DNA of 64,000 bases, taken from positions 1,883,501 to 1,947,500 of the forward strand of contig NZ_JAUSXS010000001.1 in assembly GCF_030816195.1 (NCBI RefSeq), in the 5' to 3' direction. The notes beneath the pieces are model-generated. The model saw only the letters and a list, made by a program, of their open reading frames with translations, was not told the origin of the DNA and ran no database searches. A program made the position numbers and the translations under genes. Positions 46,150 to 55,074 of the stretch are shown here, one piece after another (position 1 is the stretch's first letter; each line of letters begins with the position of its first letter). The DNA is from Pseudomonas sp. W4I3. Lineage in GTDB: Bacteria; Pseudomonadota; Gammaproteobacteria; Pseudomonadales; Pseudomonadaceae.

Positions 46150-47208
46150 ATGGACGACAACAAGAAGAAAGCCTTGGCTGCGGCCCTGGGTCAGATCGAA
46201 CGTCAATTCGGCAAGGGTGCCGTAATGCGTATGGGCGATCACGACCGTCAGGCGATCCCGGCTATCTCCACTGGCTCTCTGGGTCTGGACATCGCGCTCG
46301 GCATTGGCGGCCTGCCAAAAGGCCGTATCGTTGAAATCTACGGTCCTGAATCTTCCGGTAAAACTACCCTGACCCTGTCGGTGATCGCCCAGGCTCAGAA
46401 AATGGGCGCCACCTGCGCGTTCGTCGACGCCGAGCACGCCCTGGATCCTGAATACGCCGGCAAACTGGGCGTCAACGTTGACGACCTGCTGGTTTCCCAG
46501 CCGGACACTGGCGAGCAAGCCCTGGAAATCACCGACATGCTGGTGCGCTCCAACGCCATCGACGTGATCGTGGTCGACTCCGTGGCGGCACTGGTACCGA
46601 AGGCAGAAATCGAAGGCGAAATGGGCGACATGCACGTGGGCCTGCAAGCCCGTCTGATGTCCCAGGCGCTGCGTAAAATCACCGGTAACATCAAGAACGC
46701 GAACTGCCTGGTGATCTTCATCAACCAGATCCGTATGAAGATCGGTGTCATGTTCGGTAGCCCGGAAACCACCACTGGTGGTAACGCCCTGAAGTTCTAC
46801 GCTTCGGTCCGTCTGGATATCCGCCGTACTGGCGCGGTAAAGGAAGGTGACGAGGTTGTCGGTAGCGAAACCCGCGTTAAAGTCGTGAAGAACAAGGTAG
46901 CTCCACCTTTCCGTCAAGCAGAGTTCCAGATTCTGTATGGCAAAGGCATTTACCTGAATGGCGAGATGATCGACCTGGGCGTGCTGCACGGTTTCGTTGA
47001 GAAGTCCGGTGCCTGGTATGCCTACAACGGCAGCAAGATCGGTCAGGGCAAGGCCAACTCGGCCAAGTTCCTGGCGGACAACCCGGATATCGCCGCCACG
47101 CTTGAGAAGCAGATTCGCGACAAGCTGCTGACCGCAGCGCCAGACGTCAAGGCAGCGGCAAACCGCGCGCCAGTTGACGAGATGGAAGAAGCCGACACTG
47201 ACGTCTGA
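46150..47208 (+). CDS. recA: Recombinase RecA
   Basis: This 352-residue DNA-dependent ATPase is for homologous recombination and SOS co-protease activity. The Walker A is GPESSGKTT at residues 66-74, and the [18 protein letters not shown] L2 region and NALKFYAS motif are intact. The start at 46150 (MDDNKKKAL) is the family start. The co-protease activity is what should trigger cleavage of the tailocin repressor 14 kb upstream. Confidence 0.98.
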   Translation: MDDNKKKALAAALGQIERQFGKGAVMRMGDHDRQAIPAISTGSLGLDIALGIGGLPKGRIVEIYGPESSGKTTLTLSVIAQAQKMGATCAFVDAEHALDPEYAGKLGVNVDDLLVSQPDTGEQALEITDMLVRSNAIDVIVVDSVAALVPKAEIEGEMGDMHVGLQARLMSQALRKITGNIKNANCLVIFINQIRMKIGVMFGSPETTTGGNALKFYASVRLDIRRTGAVKEGDEVVGSETRVKVVKNKVAPPFRQAEFQILYGKGIYLNGEMIDLGVLHGFVEKSGAWYAYNGSKIGQGKANSAKFLADNPDIAATLEKQIRDKLLTAAPDVKAAANRAPVDEMEEADTDV

Positions 47209-47216
47209 AGCAAACG

Positions 47217-47684
47217 ATGACTGTTGTACTGGATACACTCGTCGCCGTTCGGCGCACTGCGATGGACCTGCTCGCACGCCGCGAGCATGGTCGAGTCGAG
47301 CTGACACGCAAATTACGTCAGCGCGGCGCAGAGCCTGAAATGATCGAAACAGCCCTCGACCGCTTGACGGAAGAGGGTTTGCTGTCGGAATCCCGATACC
47401 TCGAAAGCTTTGTGTCCTACCGCGCCCGCTCCGGTTATGGCCCTGCGCGAATTCGCGAAGAGTTGAGCCAGCGTGGCCTGCAACGTGCCGATATCGACCT
47501 CGCCTTGCGTGAGTGCGGTATCAGTTGGCAGTCGCAGTTGGAAGATACATGGCGCCGCAAGTTTTCAGGTCATCTCCCTATAGATGCTAAAGAGCGCGCC
47601 AAGCAAGGGCGCTTCCTGAGCTATCGCGGGTTTTCGATGGACATGATCAGTCGCTTGTTAAGCGGCCGAGCCATGGATGATTGA
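47217..47684 (+). CDS. recX: RecA regulator RecX
   Basis: This 155-residue helical protein binds the RecA filament and limits its activity. The typical three-helix repeats are visible ([20 protein letters not shown] near residue 18; [15 protein letters not shown] near residue 75). It lies eight bases after recA and is followed by a terminator, so it is expressed by read-through from the recA promoter. Confidence 0.94.
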   Translation: MTVVLDTLVAVRRTAMDLLARREHGRVELTRKLRQRGAEPEMIETALDRLTEEGLLSESRYLESFVSYRARSGYGPARIREELSQRGLQRADIDLALRECGISWQSQLEDTWRRKFSGHLPIDAKERAKQGRFLSYRGFSMDMISRLLSGRAMDD

Positions 47685-47697
47685 ACGCCACAAAACC

Positions 47698-47732
47698 AAA
47701 GGCCCACTATGAAAATAGTGGGCCTTTTTTTT
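47698..47732 (+). terminator. Intrinsic terminator after recX
   Basis: AAAGGCCCACTAT and ATAGTGGGCCTTT pair around GAAA and are followed by Ts. Confidence 0.92.
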
Positions 47733-47745
47733 GCTCGCAGAAAAC

Positions 47746-48858
47746 TCACGCGGGCTGTGGCACCACCCGCTGCTGCGCTTCACCTTGGGCCTGAACCCAG
47801 TTTTCCGGCAAGTTGATGTAGTCCACCAACTCGCGTAACCGCCCCTGATCGCGGCCGTTGAAGTTGAATACCAGCCGGGTCAAATGACTGAACTTTGGTT
47901 CGTCATGGTCTTCACCGGTGTAGGCAAGCTGCTGGAAATCTCCGCTCAGGCGCAGGCTGGCGAACTCCTCCTGCAAATGCGCGAGGGCTCGATCACTGAG
48001 CGCATGATTCATGCGCACGACAAACTCGCGTTTGAGCCAGCGCGTTGAATGGAAGTTGGCATAGAACCGGTTGATCTCATCCACTGCTTCTTCTGCGCTG
48101 TACACCAGGCGTATGAGCTTGAGATCGGTCGGCAGGATGTAGCGATTAGCCTCCAACTGGCTGCGGATAAAGTCCAGGGCGCCTTGCCAGAACCCGCCAC
48201 CTGGTGCGTCCAGCAGCACCACCGGTACCAGCGGGCTTTTGCCGGTCTGGATCAGGGTCAGCACCTCCAGGGCTTCGTCCAGGGTGCCAAAACCGCCTGG
48301 GCACAGGATCAATGCGTCGGCTTCCTTGACGAAGAACAGTTTGCGGGTAAAGAAGAAGTGGAACGACAGCAGGTTATCGGTGCCATCGATGGTTGGATTC
48401 GCATGCTGTTCAAACGGCAGGGTGATGTTGAATCCCAGGCTGTGTTCCAGGCCCGCGCCTTCATGCGCCGCAGCCATGATGCCGCCGCCACCGCCGGTGA
48501 TGACCATCATGTCGGAGCGCGCCAACGTCGCGCCGACTTCTCGAGCCAATGCATACAGCGGGCTTTCTATTGGCGTACGTGCCGAGCCGAATACCGTGAC
48601 TTTGCGTCGTCCCTTGAACTGTTCGAGTACACGAAAAGCGTGATCAAGCTCACGGATGGCGCGCAGTGTGATCTTGGCGTTCCAGCGATCGCGATCGTCT
48701 CGGGCCATACGCAGAACGGTGAGAATCATGTCGCGATACAAGGGAATATTGACGCTGTCGGGGGCGATCAGCTGGAGTTGCGCGTCAATCTGCTGTGTGA
48801 GGTCGGTGCCGCTTCGTTCAAAAAGGTCGAGCAGCGGGTCATTCGATTCATAAGGCAT
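47746..48858 (-). CDS. LOG-family (TIGR00730-like) nucleotide phosphoribohydrolase-type protein
   Basis: This is a 370-residue protein with a Rossmann-like core holding VITGGGGGIMAAAHEGA near residue 118 and the family signature LCPGGFGTLDEALE near residue 186. Members often annotated as lysine decarboxylase act as nucleotide 5'-monophosphate nucleosidases (PpnN/LOG). Extra N- and C-terminal domains make it longer than plant LOG, comparable to PpnN-like enzymes. It is convergent with recX. Confidence 0.85.
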   Translation of the reverse strand: MPYESNDPLLDLFERSGTDLTQQIDAQLQLIAPDSVNIPLYRDMILTVLRMARDDRDRWNAKITLRAIRELDHAFRVLEQFKGRRKVTVFGSARTPIESPLYALAREVGATLARSDMMVITGGGGGIMAAAHEGAGLEHSLGFNITLPFEQHANPTIDGTDNLLSFHFFFTRKLFFVKEADALILCPGGFGTLDEALEVLTLIQTGKSPLVPVVLLDAPGGGFWQGALDFIRSQLEANRYILPTDLKLIRLVYSAEEAVDEINRFYANFHSTRWLKREFVVRMNHALSDRALAHLQEEFASLRLSGDFQQLAYTGEDHDEPKFSHLTRLVFNFNGRDQGRLRELVDYINLPENWVQAQGEAQQRVVPQPA

Positions 48859-49144
48859 TCAACTTCTCCTTCTTCACAGGGCCTGGGTAGCCGACGGGAG
48901 TCGGCAGGGGCCACGACACTGCATGTGTCGCTGCTTGCCGCGGGAGGGCAGGCCTCTTTTGCCCTGAAAGTGTTACAGAACAGCATTGGATACTGCTGCG
49001 GGCGGGCGGATGGAATGATGCGATCATGGGCCGAAAAACCCATGGCTGGCAACCGCTTATTGGTCGCTCGTCATGGTGTAGGCACGGGGTGGAGCGGGGG
49101 AGTGCGCGCCGCAAGGCAGCGACGCGCGAAAGGCAAGCCAGGGG

Positions 49145-49579
49145 TTACTTTTTCTTCTTGGCTGGAGCCGGGCAGTCGGCTTCGGCGAATTTTACCGAGG
49201 CTACAGGGCGGTTGGTTTTGTTCTCGGTAATTTCGTAGCGCATAACTGCGCCCTTCGCCATCAGTTCGCGGTAGCCAGGGTTGGTGCATACGCTGCGGCC
49301 CAGCTGGAAATACACCGCCTTGGGGTTGGCACGCATCTGTTCGGCGCGGTCAGGTTGCACGCTCAGATGATCGATCAACTGCATGCCTTCAACCGTGTAG
49401 GCCACTTCCAGGGTTTTTTCATCGATTTCCCGTGGCAGGTCCTTGTTGCTTTCGGTCGCGACGCTTTGCAGCTTCCGGTTCATTTGAGCCTCCAGCAGCG
49501 AGGCTGCGTGGGCGCCCATAGGCAAGGCCAGCGCGATAGCGACGGATGGGGCAACGAGGCGCAGCATGGAACGCAGCAT
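49145..49579 (-). CDS. PA3611-family secreted protein
   Basis: This is a 144-residue exported protein; the signal peptide ends near GAHA-ASLL. The mature part has two cysteines (CTNPG and the near-terminal DCPAP) that could form a disulfide, and a lysine-rich end. It resembles PA3611 of P. aeruginosa, annotated as a quorum-sensing-regulated virulence factor and located in the same neighbourhood near recA. The ATG at 49579 follows AGGAG; the TTG one codon earlier is less likely. Function is unknown. Confidence 0.75.
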   Translation of the reverse strand: MLRSMLRLVAPSVAIALALPMGAHAASLLEAQMNRKLQSVATESNKDLPREIDEKTLEVAYTVEGMQLIDHLSVQPDRAEQMRANPKAVYFQLGRSVCTNPGYRELMAKGAVMRYEITENKTNRPVASVKFAEADCPAPAKKKK

Positions 49580-49756
49580 CAAACTCTCCTGATTCGGTTA
49601 CTGGTGCATAGACCAGCCACTGCGCTGTGCGTTCAGTGGCGCGCAATTATAGGTGAGCGCTGGCCACTACAGCCAGGCGTATCGCTGTAAACTGCGGCCA
49701 CTTCAATTGCTCTCGAGTTACCCCGTGTCGATCTACCCGTTTCCATGGCGCATCCA

Positions 49757-50476
49757 ATGAGCCACGCTGTCTCCCGCTTGCGTGCCCAGCGCCTGGCCCG
49801 AGCCGTCAGGCCTTTCCTCAATCGTGGGTCGCGTGCCGAGCGGTGCGCAGGTTGCCGAGTGATTCCCGAGTATTGCCTGTGCGCCTGGCGACCAAAGGTC
49901 GAGGCCAAGTCAGCAATGTGCCTGTTGATGCACGACGTCGAGCCGATGAAGCCCAGCAACACCGGCTGGTTGATTGCCGATGTGATCGACGACACCACCG
50001 CGTTCGCCTGGTCGCGGACCGAAGTCGATCCGGACCTGCTCGCCTTGCTGGCCGATCCGCAGTGGCAGCCCTACATCGTGTTTCCTGGCGAATTCGGGGC
50101 GCCTGAGCGAGTGGTCAGCGCAGTGAGCGCAGAGGAGGGCAGGCGCCCGCTGTTCATCCTGCTCGACGGTACGTGGAGCGAAGCGCGCAAGATGTTTCGC
50201 AAGAGCCCGTATCTGGAGCATTTGCCGGTGCTGAGTCTGGCGCCGGAGCAATTGTCACGTTACAAGTTGCGCCGCTCCAAGCGTGATGATCACTTTTGCA
50301 CCGCCGAGGTTGCCGCGCTGTGTCTGGAGTTGGCCGATGATCAGCTCGCCAGCGAAGTCCTGGATGCTTACCTCGATGTATTCAGCACGCACTACCTGGC
50401 CGCCAAGTTTCAGCTGCCTTTGAATGAGACGGACAGTGTCCACTCCCGTTTGGCGCCCTTTATTCCAGCGGTATGA
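49757..50476 (+). CDS. DTW-domain tRNA-uridine aminocarboxypropyltransferase (TapT-like)
   Basis: This 239-residue DTW-family protein has zinc-ligand cysteines in CAGCRVIPEYCLCAW near residue 31 and the signature DGTWSEARKM near residue 140. Family members transfer the aminocarboxypropyl group from SAM to uridine in tRNA. The start at 49757 (MSHAVSRL) matches homologues as I recall them; an ATG four codons upstream is possible. No strong ribosome binding site decides it. Confidence 0.85.
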   Translation: MSHAVSRLRAQRLARAVRPFLNRGSRAERCAGCRVIPEYCLCAWRPKVEAKSAMCLLMHDVEPMKPSNTGWLIADVIDDTTAFAWSRTEVDPDLLALLADPQWQPYIVFPGEFGAPERVVSAVSAEEGRRPLFILLDGTWSEARKMFRKSPYLEHLPVLSLAPEQLSRYKLRRSKRDDHFCTAEVAALCLELADDQLASEVLDAYLDVFSTHYLAAKFQLPLNETDSVHSRLAPFIPAV

Positions 50477-50728
50477 CCAGACGACGTTTGCATGATGGCA
50501 CCTTAATCGTGCAACCCGCTAAAATCCCCTTGGGCGTAGTGCTTGACCCCCCAGGCCGCGCTGGGCATGCTGAGCGCCGATTGGGGCGCAAGCTTGGTTT
50601 TTCGACGTTGTTTGGCGTGTTTTTGACGTTGAGCGTGCTCCGTGGCGATGGCTGCCTAGCCGTTGCCTTGTGTACTGGCGAACCCTGAACCCATCAGGGC
50701 TCCCCTAAAAAACAGGATCATTTAATCA

Positions 50729-51379
50729 ATGGCCACATACGAAATCCTGATAGCCGATGACCATCCGCTGTTTCGCAGTGCGCTGCATCAGGCCGTAACC
50801 CTGGGTCTGGGCCCTGACGTCCGACTGGTCGAAGTCGCCAGCATTGCCGAGCTGGAAGCCCGCTTGACCGAAAAATCCGACTGGGACCTGGTGCTGCTCG
50901 ACCTGAACATGCCCGGTGCCTATGGTTTTTCCGGATTGGTGTTGCTGCGCGGGCAATATCCGCAGATCCCGGTGGTGATGGTTTCGGCCCAGGAAGAAGC
51001 TGATGTGGTGGTGCGCTCCAAGGAGTTCGGCGCCAGCGGCTTCATTCCCAAGTCCAGTGCGATGCAAGACATCCAGAAGGCTGTGCGTGCTGTATTGGAC
51101 GGCGATGTGTCCTGGCCACCGCAAGCGTTTGAAGAAATCAACGTGTCCGACGAAGCCAAGGCGGCACGTGATGGCCTGGCCAGTTTGACGCCTCAGCAGT
51201 TCCGCGTGTTGACCATGGTCTGTGAAGGTTTGTTGAACAAGCAGATTGCCTACGAGTTGAGCGTGTCGGAAGCCACTATCAAGGCGCATGTCACCGCGAT
51301 TTTCCGCAAATTGGGGGTACGCACGCGCACCCAGGCGGCGCTGCTCCTGCAACAACTTGAGTCAATTTCGCAGCATTAA
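50729..51379 (+). CDS. erdR: Response regulator ErdR (NarL/LuxR family)
   Basis: This 216-residue regulator has receiver-domain acidic residues in LIADDHP, a phosphoacceptor Asp in LVLLDLNMPG near residue 56 and Lys in FIPKSSA near residue 107. The C-terminal helix-turn-helix has LTPQQFRVLTMVCEGLLNKQ near residue 151. The sequence and its position immediately before dgkA match PA3604 (ErdR), a regulator of ethanol oxidation and acetate metabolism genes. No kinase is adjacent. AGGA lies somewhat far from the ATG. Confidence 0.85.
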   Translation: MATYEILIADDHPLFRSALHQAVTLGLGPDVRLVEVASIAELEARLTEKSDWDLVLLDLNMPGAYGFSGLVLLRGQYPQIPVVMVSAQEEADVVVRSKEFGASGFIPKSSAMQDIQKAVRAVLDGDVSWPPQAFEEINVSDEAKAARDGLASLTPQQFRVLTMVCEGLLNKQIAYELSVSEATIKAHVTAIFRKLGVRTRTQAALLLQQLESISQH

Positions 51380-51454
51380 GCTGTCACCGATTCACGCTTT
51401 TTTGACTTTGCGTGCTCTAGCTTCCCCACTCCTTTGGTTCAGTTGCCTACATCT

Positions 51455-51817
51455 ATGTCGCCTTTCAAGGGTCAAACCGGTATCAAACGTATCTTCAACG
51501 CAGGGGGCTATTCCCTGGATGGCCTGCGCGCGGCTTTCACTGGCGAGGCGGCGTTCCGTCAGTTGGTACTGCTGAACGTCATCCTGATTCCGTTGAGTTT
51601 TTTCCTGCAGGTCAGCCGCGTCGAGCGGGCCTTGCTGATTGCTGTGTGCCTGCTGGCCCTGATCGTTGAATTGCTCAATTCTGCGGTGGAAGCGGCGATC
51701 GACCGCATTTCCCTGGACCGCCACCCGCTGTCGAAAAACGCCAAGGACATGGGCAGCGCCGCGCAATTCGTGGCCTTGACCATGATCACGCTGGTCTGGG
51801 CGGTCATCCTGATCTAG
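51455..51817 (+). CDS. dgkA: Diacylglycerol kinase DgkA
   Basis: This 120-residue integral membrane kinase recycles diacylglycerol from membrane-derived oligosaccharide synthesis. Three hydrophobic helices are present, with the catalytic E-L-x-N-S-A-V/I-E-x-x-x-D signature in ELLNSAVEAAIDR near residue 70 and DMGSAAQF near residue 95. The start is at 51455; the frame upstream is open but not family-like. The opgD gene further along belongs to the same glucan pathway. Confidence 0.94.
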   Translation: MSPFKGQTGIKRIFNAGGYSLDGLRAAFTGEAAFRQLVLLNVILIPLSFFLQVSRVERALLIAVCLLALIVELLNSAVEAAIDRISLDRHPLSKNAKDMGSAAQFVALTMITLVWAVILI

Positions 51818-51820
51818 CGA

Positions 51821-52747
51821 TCAGGCAATGCTCGGCAGCACGATTTCGTCGCTGCGCTGAACGCCGGCGGTAAACGCGCGGCACAGCTCCAGGAACTCGC
51901 GCATCGCCGAAGTCTGGTACTTCTGTTTGTGCCAGATAAAGTAGAACTGCCGGGCCAGGTCCAGGTCCGGGGTCTCTACCGGCACCAGGCTGCCGCGACG
52001 GAACGCATCGCGCAGCGCCAACCGCGAAATACACCCAATCCCCAAGCCTGACTCCACTGCCCGTTTGATGGCCTCGGTGTGTTCCAGCTCCAGGCGGATA
52101 TTCAGTGCGCTGCGGTGATGGCGCATGGCCTGGTCAAACGTCAGGCGTGTACCCGAGCCTTGTTCCCGCAGGATCCACGCCTCATGGGTCAACTCGTCCA
52201 TGCTCGCCATGCCGCGCTTGGCCAAATGGTGCTGGGGCGCGCAAAACACCACCAGTTCATCCTCTACCCAGGTTTGCACCTCGATGTCCGGATGGCTGCA
52301 GTCGCCTTCGATTAGACCCAGGTCAATTTCGTAGTGCGCCACCTGATGCACGATATGCGCAGTGTTTTGCACATGCAGTTTCACCTGGCTTTCCGGGTGC
52401 TGCTGCATGAAGCTGCCGATCAGCAGGGTTGCCAGGTAATTGCCGATGGTCAAGGTGGCGCCCACTGCCAGTGAGCCAAAGCCGGATTTGCCATTGAGCA
52501 GGTCCTCGATCTCCTTGGCCTGGTCCAGCAGTGCCACCGCTTGAGGCAACAATTGATGCCCGAGCGCATTGAGGCTCAGGCGTTTGCCGGCGCGGTCGAA
52601 TAATTGGCAGCTGGATTGACGCTCCAGCTCGGTAATCGACGTGCTGGCGGCGGATTGAGATAAGGCCAGCAGGCCAGCAGCGCGGGAGACGCTTTCCTGC
52701 TGGGCGACGGCGACGAAGACTTGCAGTTGACGGAGAGTGAATCGCAT
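51821..52747 (-). CDS. finR: LysR-family regulator FinR
   Basis: This 308-residue LysR-type regulator has an N-terminal helix-turn-helix (FVAVAQQESVSRAAGLLALS near residue 12) and a periplasmic-binding-protein-like effector domain. It is divergent from fpr, the arrangement of finR/fpr in P. putida and P. aeruginosa, where FinR activates fpr under oxidative stress. The start at 52747 (MRFTLRQLQVF) is the family start; the open frame upstream covers the shared promoter region. Confidence 0.88.
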   Translation of the reverse strand: MRFTLRQLQVFVAVAQQESVSRAAGLLALSQSAASTSITELERQSSCQLFDRAGKRLSLNALGHQLLPQAVALLDQAKEIEDLLNGKSGFGSLAVGATLTIGNYLATLLIGSFMQQHPESQVKLHVQNTAHIVHQVAHYEIDLGLIEGDCSHPDIEVQTWVEDELVVFCAPQHHLAKRGMASMDELTHEAWILREQGSGTRLTFDQAMRHHRSALNIRLELEHTEAIKRAVESGLGIGCISRLALRDAFRRGSLVPVETPDLDLARQFYFIWHKQKYQTSAMREFLELCRAFTAGVQRSDEIVLPSIA

Positions 52748-52759
52748 ATCGATATAACC

Positions 52760-52772
52760 GATAACCCTTATC
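52760..52772. promoter_or_regulatory. Candidate FinR operator between finR and fpr
   Basis: GATAACCCTTATC is an interrupted perfect inverted repeat in the 124-base divergent region, the place where a LysR regulator would bind. Confidence 0.45.
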
Positions 52773-52871
52773 TTAATAATCCAGTTAACAGATATTGTCG
52801 CCGCCATTAGAATACTGTGCAATTGCGCACTTCACATTTGGCGCAGGCCCATTTCCAGGAGTCCCCCGTAC

Positions 52872-53651
52872 ATGAGCAACATGAACCACGAGCGTGTCCT
52901 CAGTGTTCATCACTGGAACGACACTCTGTTCAGCTTCAAGTGCACCCGCGATCCGGGTTTGCGCTTCGAGAACGGTCAGTTCGTGATGATCGGCCTGCAA
53001 CAGCCCAACGGCCGCCCGCTCATGCGCGCCTACTCCATTGCCAGCCCGAACTGGGAAGAGCATCTGGAATTCTTCAGCATCAAGGTGCCGGATGGCCCGC
53101 TGACTTCCCAGTTGCAGCACTTGAAGGAAGGCGACGAGATCATCATCAGCAAAAAACCGACGGGCACCCTGGTGCTTGACGATCTGAAGCCTGGCAAACA
53201 CCTTTACCTGCTCAGCACCGGTACGGGGCTGGCGCCATTCATGAGCGTGATCCAGGACCCGGAGACCTACGAGCGCTTCGAAAAAGTGATCCTGTGCCAC
53301 GGCGTGCGTTACGTCAACGAAGTCGCCTACCGCGAATTCATCACCGAGCACCTGCCGCAGAACGAATTCTTCGGCGAGGCCCTGCGTGACAAGTTGATCT
53401 ACTACCCCACCGTGACCCGCGAGCCGTTCGAAAATGAAGGCCGCCTGACGGACCTGATGCGCAGCGGCAAGCTGTTCAGCGACATCGGCCTGCCGCCGAT
53501 CAACCCCGAGGACGACCGCGCCATGCTGTGCGGTAGCCCGAGCATGCTGGATGAGACCAGCGAAGTGCTGAACAGCTTCGGCCTGAAAGTTTCGCCGCGC
53601 ATGCGTGAGCCGGGCGATTACCTGATCGAGCGCGCGTTCGTCGAGAAGTAA
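52872..53651 (+). CDS. fpr: Ferredoxin/flavodoxin-NADP+ reductase Fpr
   Basis: This 259-residue FAD enzyme moves electrons between NADPH and ferredoxin, flavodoxin or Bfd-type proteins. The FAD motif RAYSIASP is near residue 50 and the NADP-binding STGTGLAPFMS is near residue 115; the family C-terminus (ERAFVEK) is present. It is the likely reductase for Bfd encoded in this window. AGGAG lies 11 bases before the ATG; an in-frame ATG three codons in is an alternative. Confidence 0.95.
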   Translation: MSNMNHERVLSVHHWNDTLFSFKCTRDPGLRFENGQFVMIGLQQPNGRPLMRAYSIASPNWEEHLEFFSIKVPDGPLTSQLQHLKEGDEIIISKKPTGTLVLDDLKPGKHLYLLSTGTGLAPFMSVIQDPETYERFEKVILCHGVRYVNEVAYREFITEHLPQNEFFGEALRDKLIYYPTVTREPFENEGRLTDLMRSGKLFSDIGLPPINPEDDRAMLCGSPSMLDETSEVLNSFGLKVSPRMREPGDYLIERAFVEK

Positions 53652-53677
53652 TCAGCCAATACACAGATGCAAAAAAA

Positions 53678-53765
53678 GTGGGAGGGGGCTTGCCCCCGAT
53701 TGCAGCGTGTCAGTACCACATACAGTGGCTGATACACCGCTATCGGGAGCAAGCCCCCTCCCACA
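53678..53765. repeat. Inverted REP pair (same class as 4661-4734)
   Basis: GTGGGAGGGGGCTTGCCCCC and its mirror GGGAGCAAGCCCCCTCCCAC flank about 45 bases. It lies between the convergent fpr and trmO genes and may also terminate transcription. Confidence 0.85.
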
Positions 53766-53780
53766 TTTCTGTGTTCCGGT

Positions 53781-54476
53781 TTATCTGGCCGGTACCACTT
53801 CAAGCACGCAAATCAGCCCAGCCTCGGGATAGTGCCAACGCACATCCACATCCCAGAACTGTGCGCCGTACTCACGCTCAGGCCCGGGTGTCTGGTAGGC
53901 CGGGCGCGGATCCTGCGCCAGGCACTGATCAATCAATTCCACCAGCGGTTCACCCAGACGCTGTGCATGGTCCTGCGCCTGTTGCAGTGCGGTCTTGAGC
54001 CACTGCACGTCAATCAGCTGCGGCGCGCCGCTGGCGATGTGGTTGGTCGCGGTATCAACGCTATCGGCATAGGGTACATACGGCTTGATATCCAGCACTG
54101 GCGTACCGTCGAGCAAGTCGATCCCGGAAATCCACAGTCGCCCCGGTTCCACCTTGTCCAGCTTCACCACCGATTGGCCGATGCCGTTTGGACGATGTGT
54201 CGCGCGCGTGGCAAACACCCCCATGGAGGTGTTGCCCCCCAGGCGGGGCGGGCGCACTTTAAGGCGTGGCTTGTCTTCCAGCGCCTGGTGGAACAGAAAC
54301 AGCAGCCACACATGGCTGACCTGCTCCAGCCCCTGCACCGCATCGCCGCCATCGAACGGCGCCACCAACTCCAGCACACCACGGGCGGCCGGCGCCAGGT
54401 GCGGCTGACGCGGGATAGCGAACTTCTCCTTGAAGCAGGAGCGTACGAAGCCGACGGGCGCGACGGAGTAAGCCAT
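53781..54476 (-). CDS. trmO: tRNA (adenine(37)-N6)-methyltransferase TrmO
   Basis: This 231-residue TsaA/YaeB-family enzyme methylates threonylcarbamoyladenosine at position 37 of tRNA. The single-sheeted beta-barrel family pattern is evident in PVGFVRSCFKEKFAIPRQP at residues 7-25 and in ATRATHRPNGIGQSVVKL near residue 90. The start at 54476 is the usual one. Confidence 0.9.
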   Translation of the reverse strand: MAYSVAPVGFVRSCFKEKFAIPRQPHLAPAARGVLELVAPFDGGDAVQGLEQVSHVWLLFLFHQALEDKPRLKVRPPRLGGNTSMGVFATRATHRPNGIGQSVVKLDKVEPGRLWISGIDLLDGTPVLDIKPYVPYADSVDTATNHIASGAPQLIDVQWLKTALQQAQDHAQRLGEPLVELIDQCLAQDPRPAYQTPGPEREYGAQFWDVDVRWHYPEAGLICVLEVVPAR

Positions 54477-54490
54477 TTCTGAGCCTCAAG

Positions 54491-54540
54491 TGGCGAGCTG
54501 CAAGCCGCAAGCTTTAACTTGCCGCTCGAAGCTCATAGCT
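54491..54540. repeat. Imperfect palindromic extragenic element
   Basis: GCGAGCTGCAAGCCGCAAGC and the following AACTTGCCGCTCGAAGCT share complementary words (GAGCGGCAAG / CTTGCGGCTTGC). It resembles another common extragenic repeat of fluorescent pseudomonads; only one copy occurs here. Confidence 0.4.
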
Positions 54541-54544
54541 GTTC

Positions 54545-55006
54545 TTAGGCTCTGACGCGCAGCGTCAGCCCCTTAAGGAAGTTGCGCAGCAACTGGTCAC
54601 CACACGTGCGGTAGTTGGTGTGGCCGAACTTGCGGAACAGCGCGCTCAGCTCAGGCTTGGACACCGGGAACTCGGCAGCCTTGAGGATGGCGTGCATGTC
54701 GTCTTCCTTCAATTCGAAGGCGACGCGCAGTTTTTTCAGAATGATGTTGTTGGTCACCGGCGTTTCAATCGGCTGCGGCGGACGGCTCTCATCCTTGCCG
54801 CGCTTGAAAATGACCAGGCCATCGAGAAAATGTGCCATGACCTCATCCGGGCAGAACACAAAGCCTTCTTCCTCATCTTTCTTGAGGTAAGTCAGCAAAT
54901 CTTCCTTGGTCACGTCCATGCCGCCGAGCTTGATGATCTCGACCATCTTGTTGTCGCTGATGTCGAGCATGTAGCGCACGCTGCGCAGTACGTCGTTGTG
55001 AATCAT
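54545..55006 (-). CDS. DUF1456 family protein (YehS-like)
   Basis: This 153-residue protein contains two copies of a roughly 65-residue DUF1456 repeat: NDVLRSVRYMLDISDNKMVE at the start and NNIILKKLRVAFELKEDDMH near residue 87. Each has a conserved lone acidic-helix pattern ending in FLDGLVIF or FLKGLTLR. The family is conserved in gammaproteobacteria but its function is unknown. The ATG at 55006 is preceded by AGGA. Confidence 0.85.
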   Translation of the reverse strand: MIHNDVLRSVRYMLDISDNKMVEIIKLGGMDVTKEDLLTYLKKDEEEGFVFCPDEVMAHFLDGLVIFKRGKDESRPPQPIETPVTNNIILKKLRVAFELKEDDMHAILKAAEFPVSKPELSALFRKFGHTNYRTCGDQLLRNFLKGLTLRVRA

Positions 55007-55074
55007 GGTGGGCAATCCTGGTTTTCAACGGGGTAGACACCGCCATCAGGCAGTGTCGGGAAAAGGGTAACGGC

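Noticed and set aside
47746..48858. Lysine decarboxylase annotation for the PGGFGTLDE protein
   Set aside because: The motif belongs to LOG/PpnN nucleosidases; the decarboxylase label is a historical misannotation.
50477..50728. A 71-codon frame (50473-50688) after the DTW gene
   Set aside because: It overlaps the preceding stop, lacks a ribosome binding site and has no recognisable features; the interval probably holds the erdR promoter.
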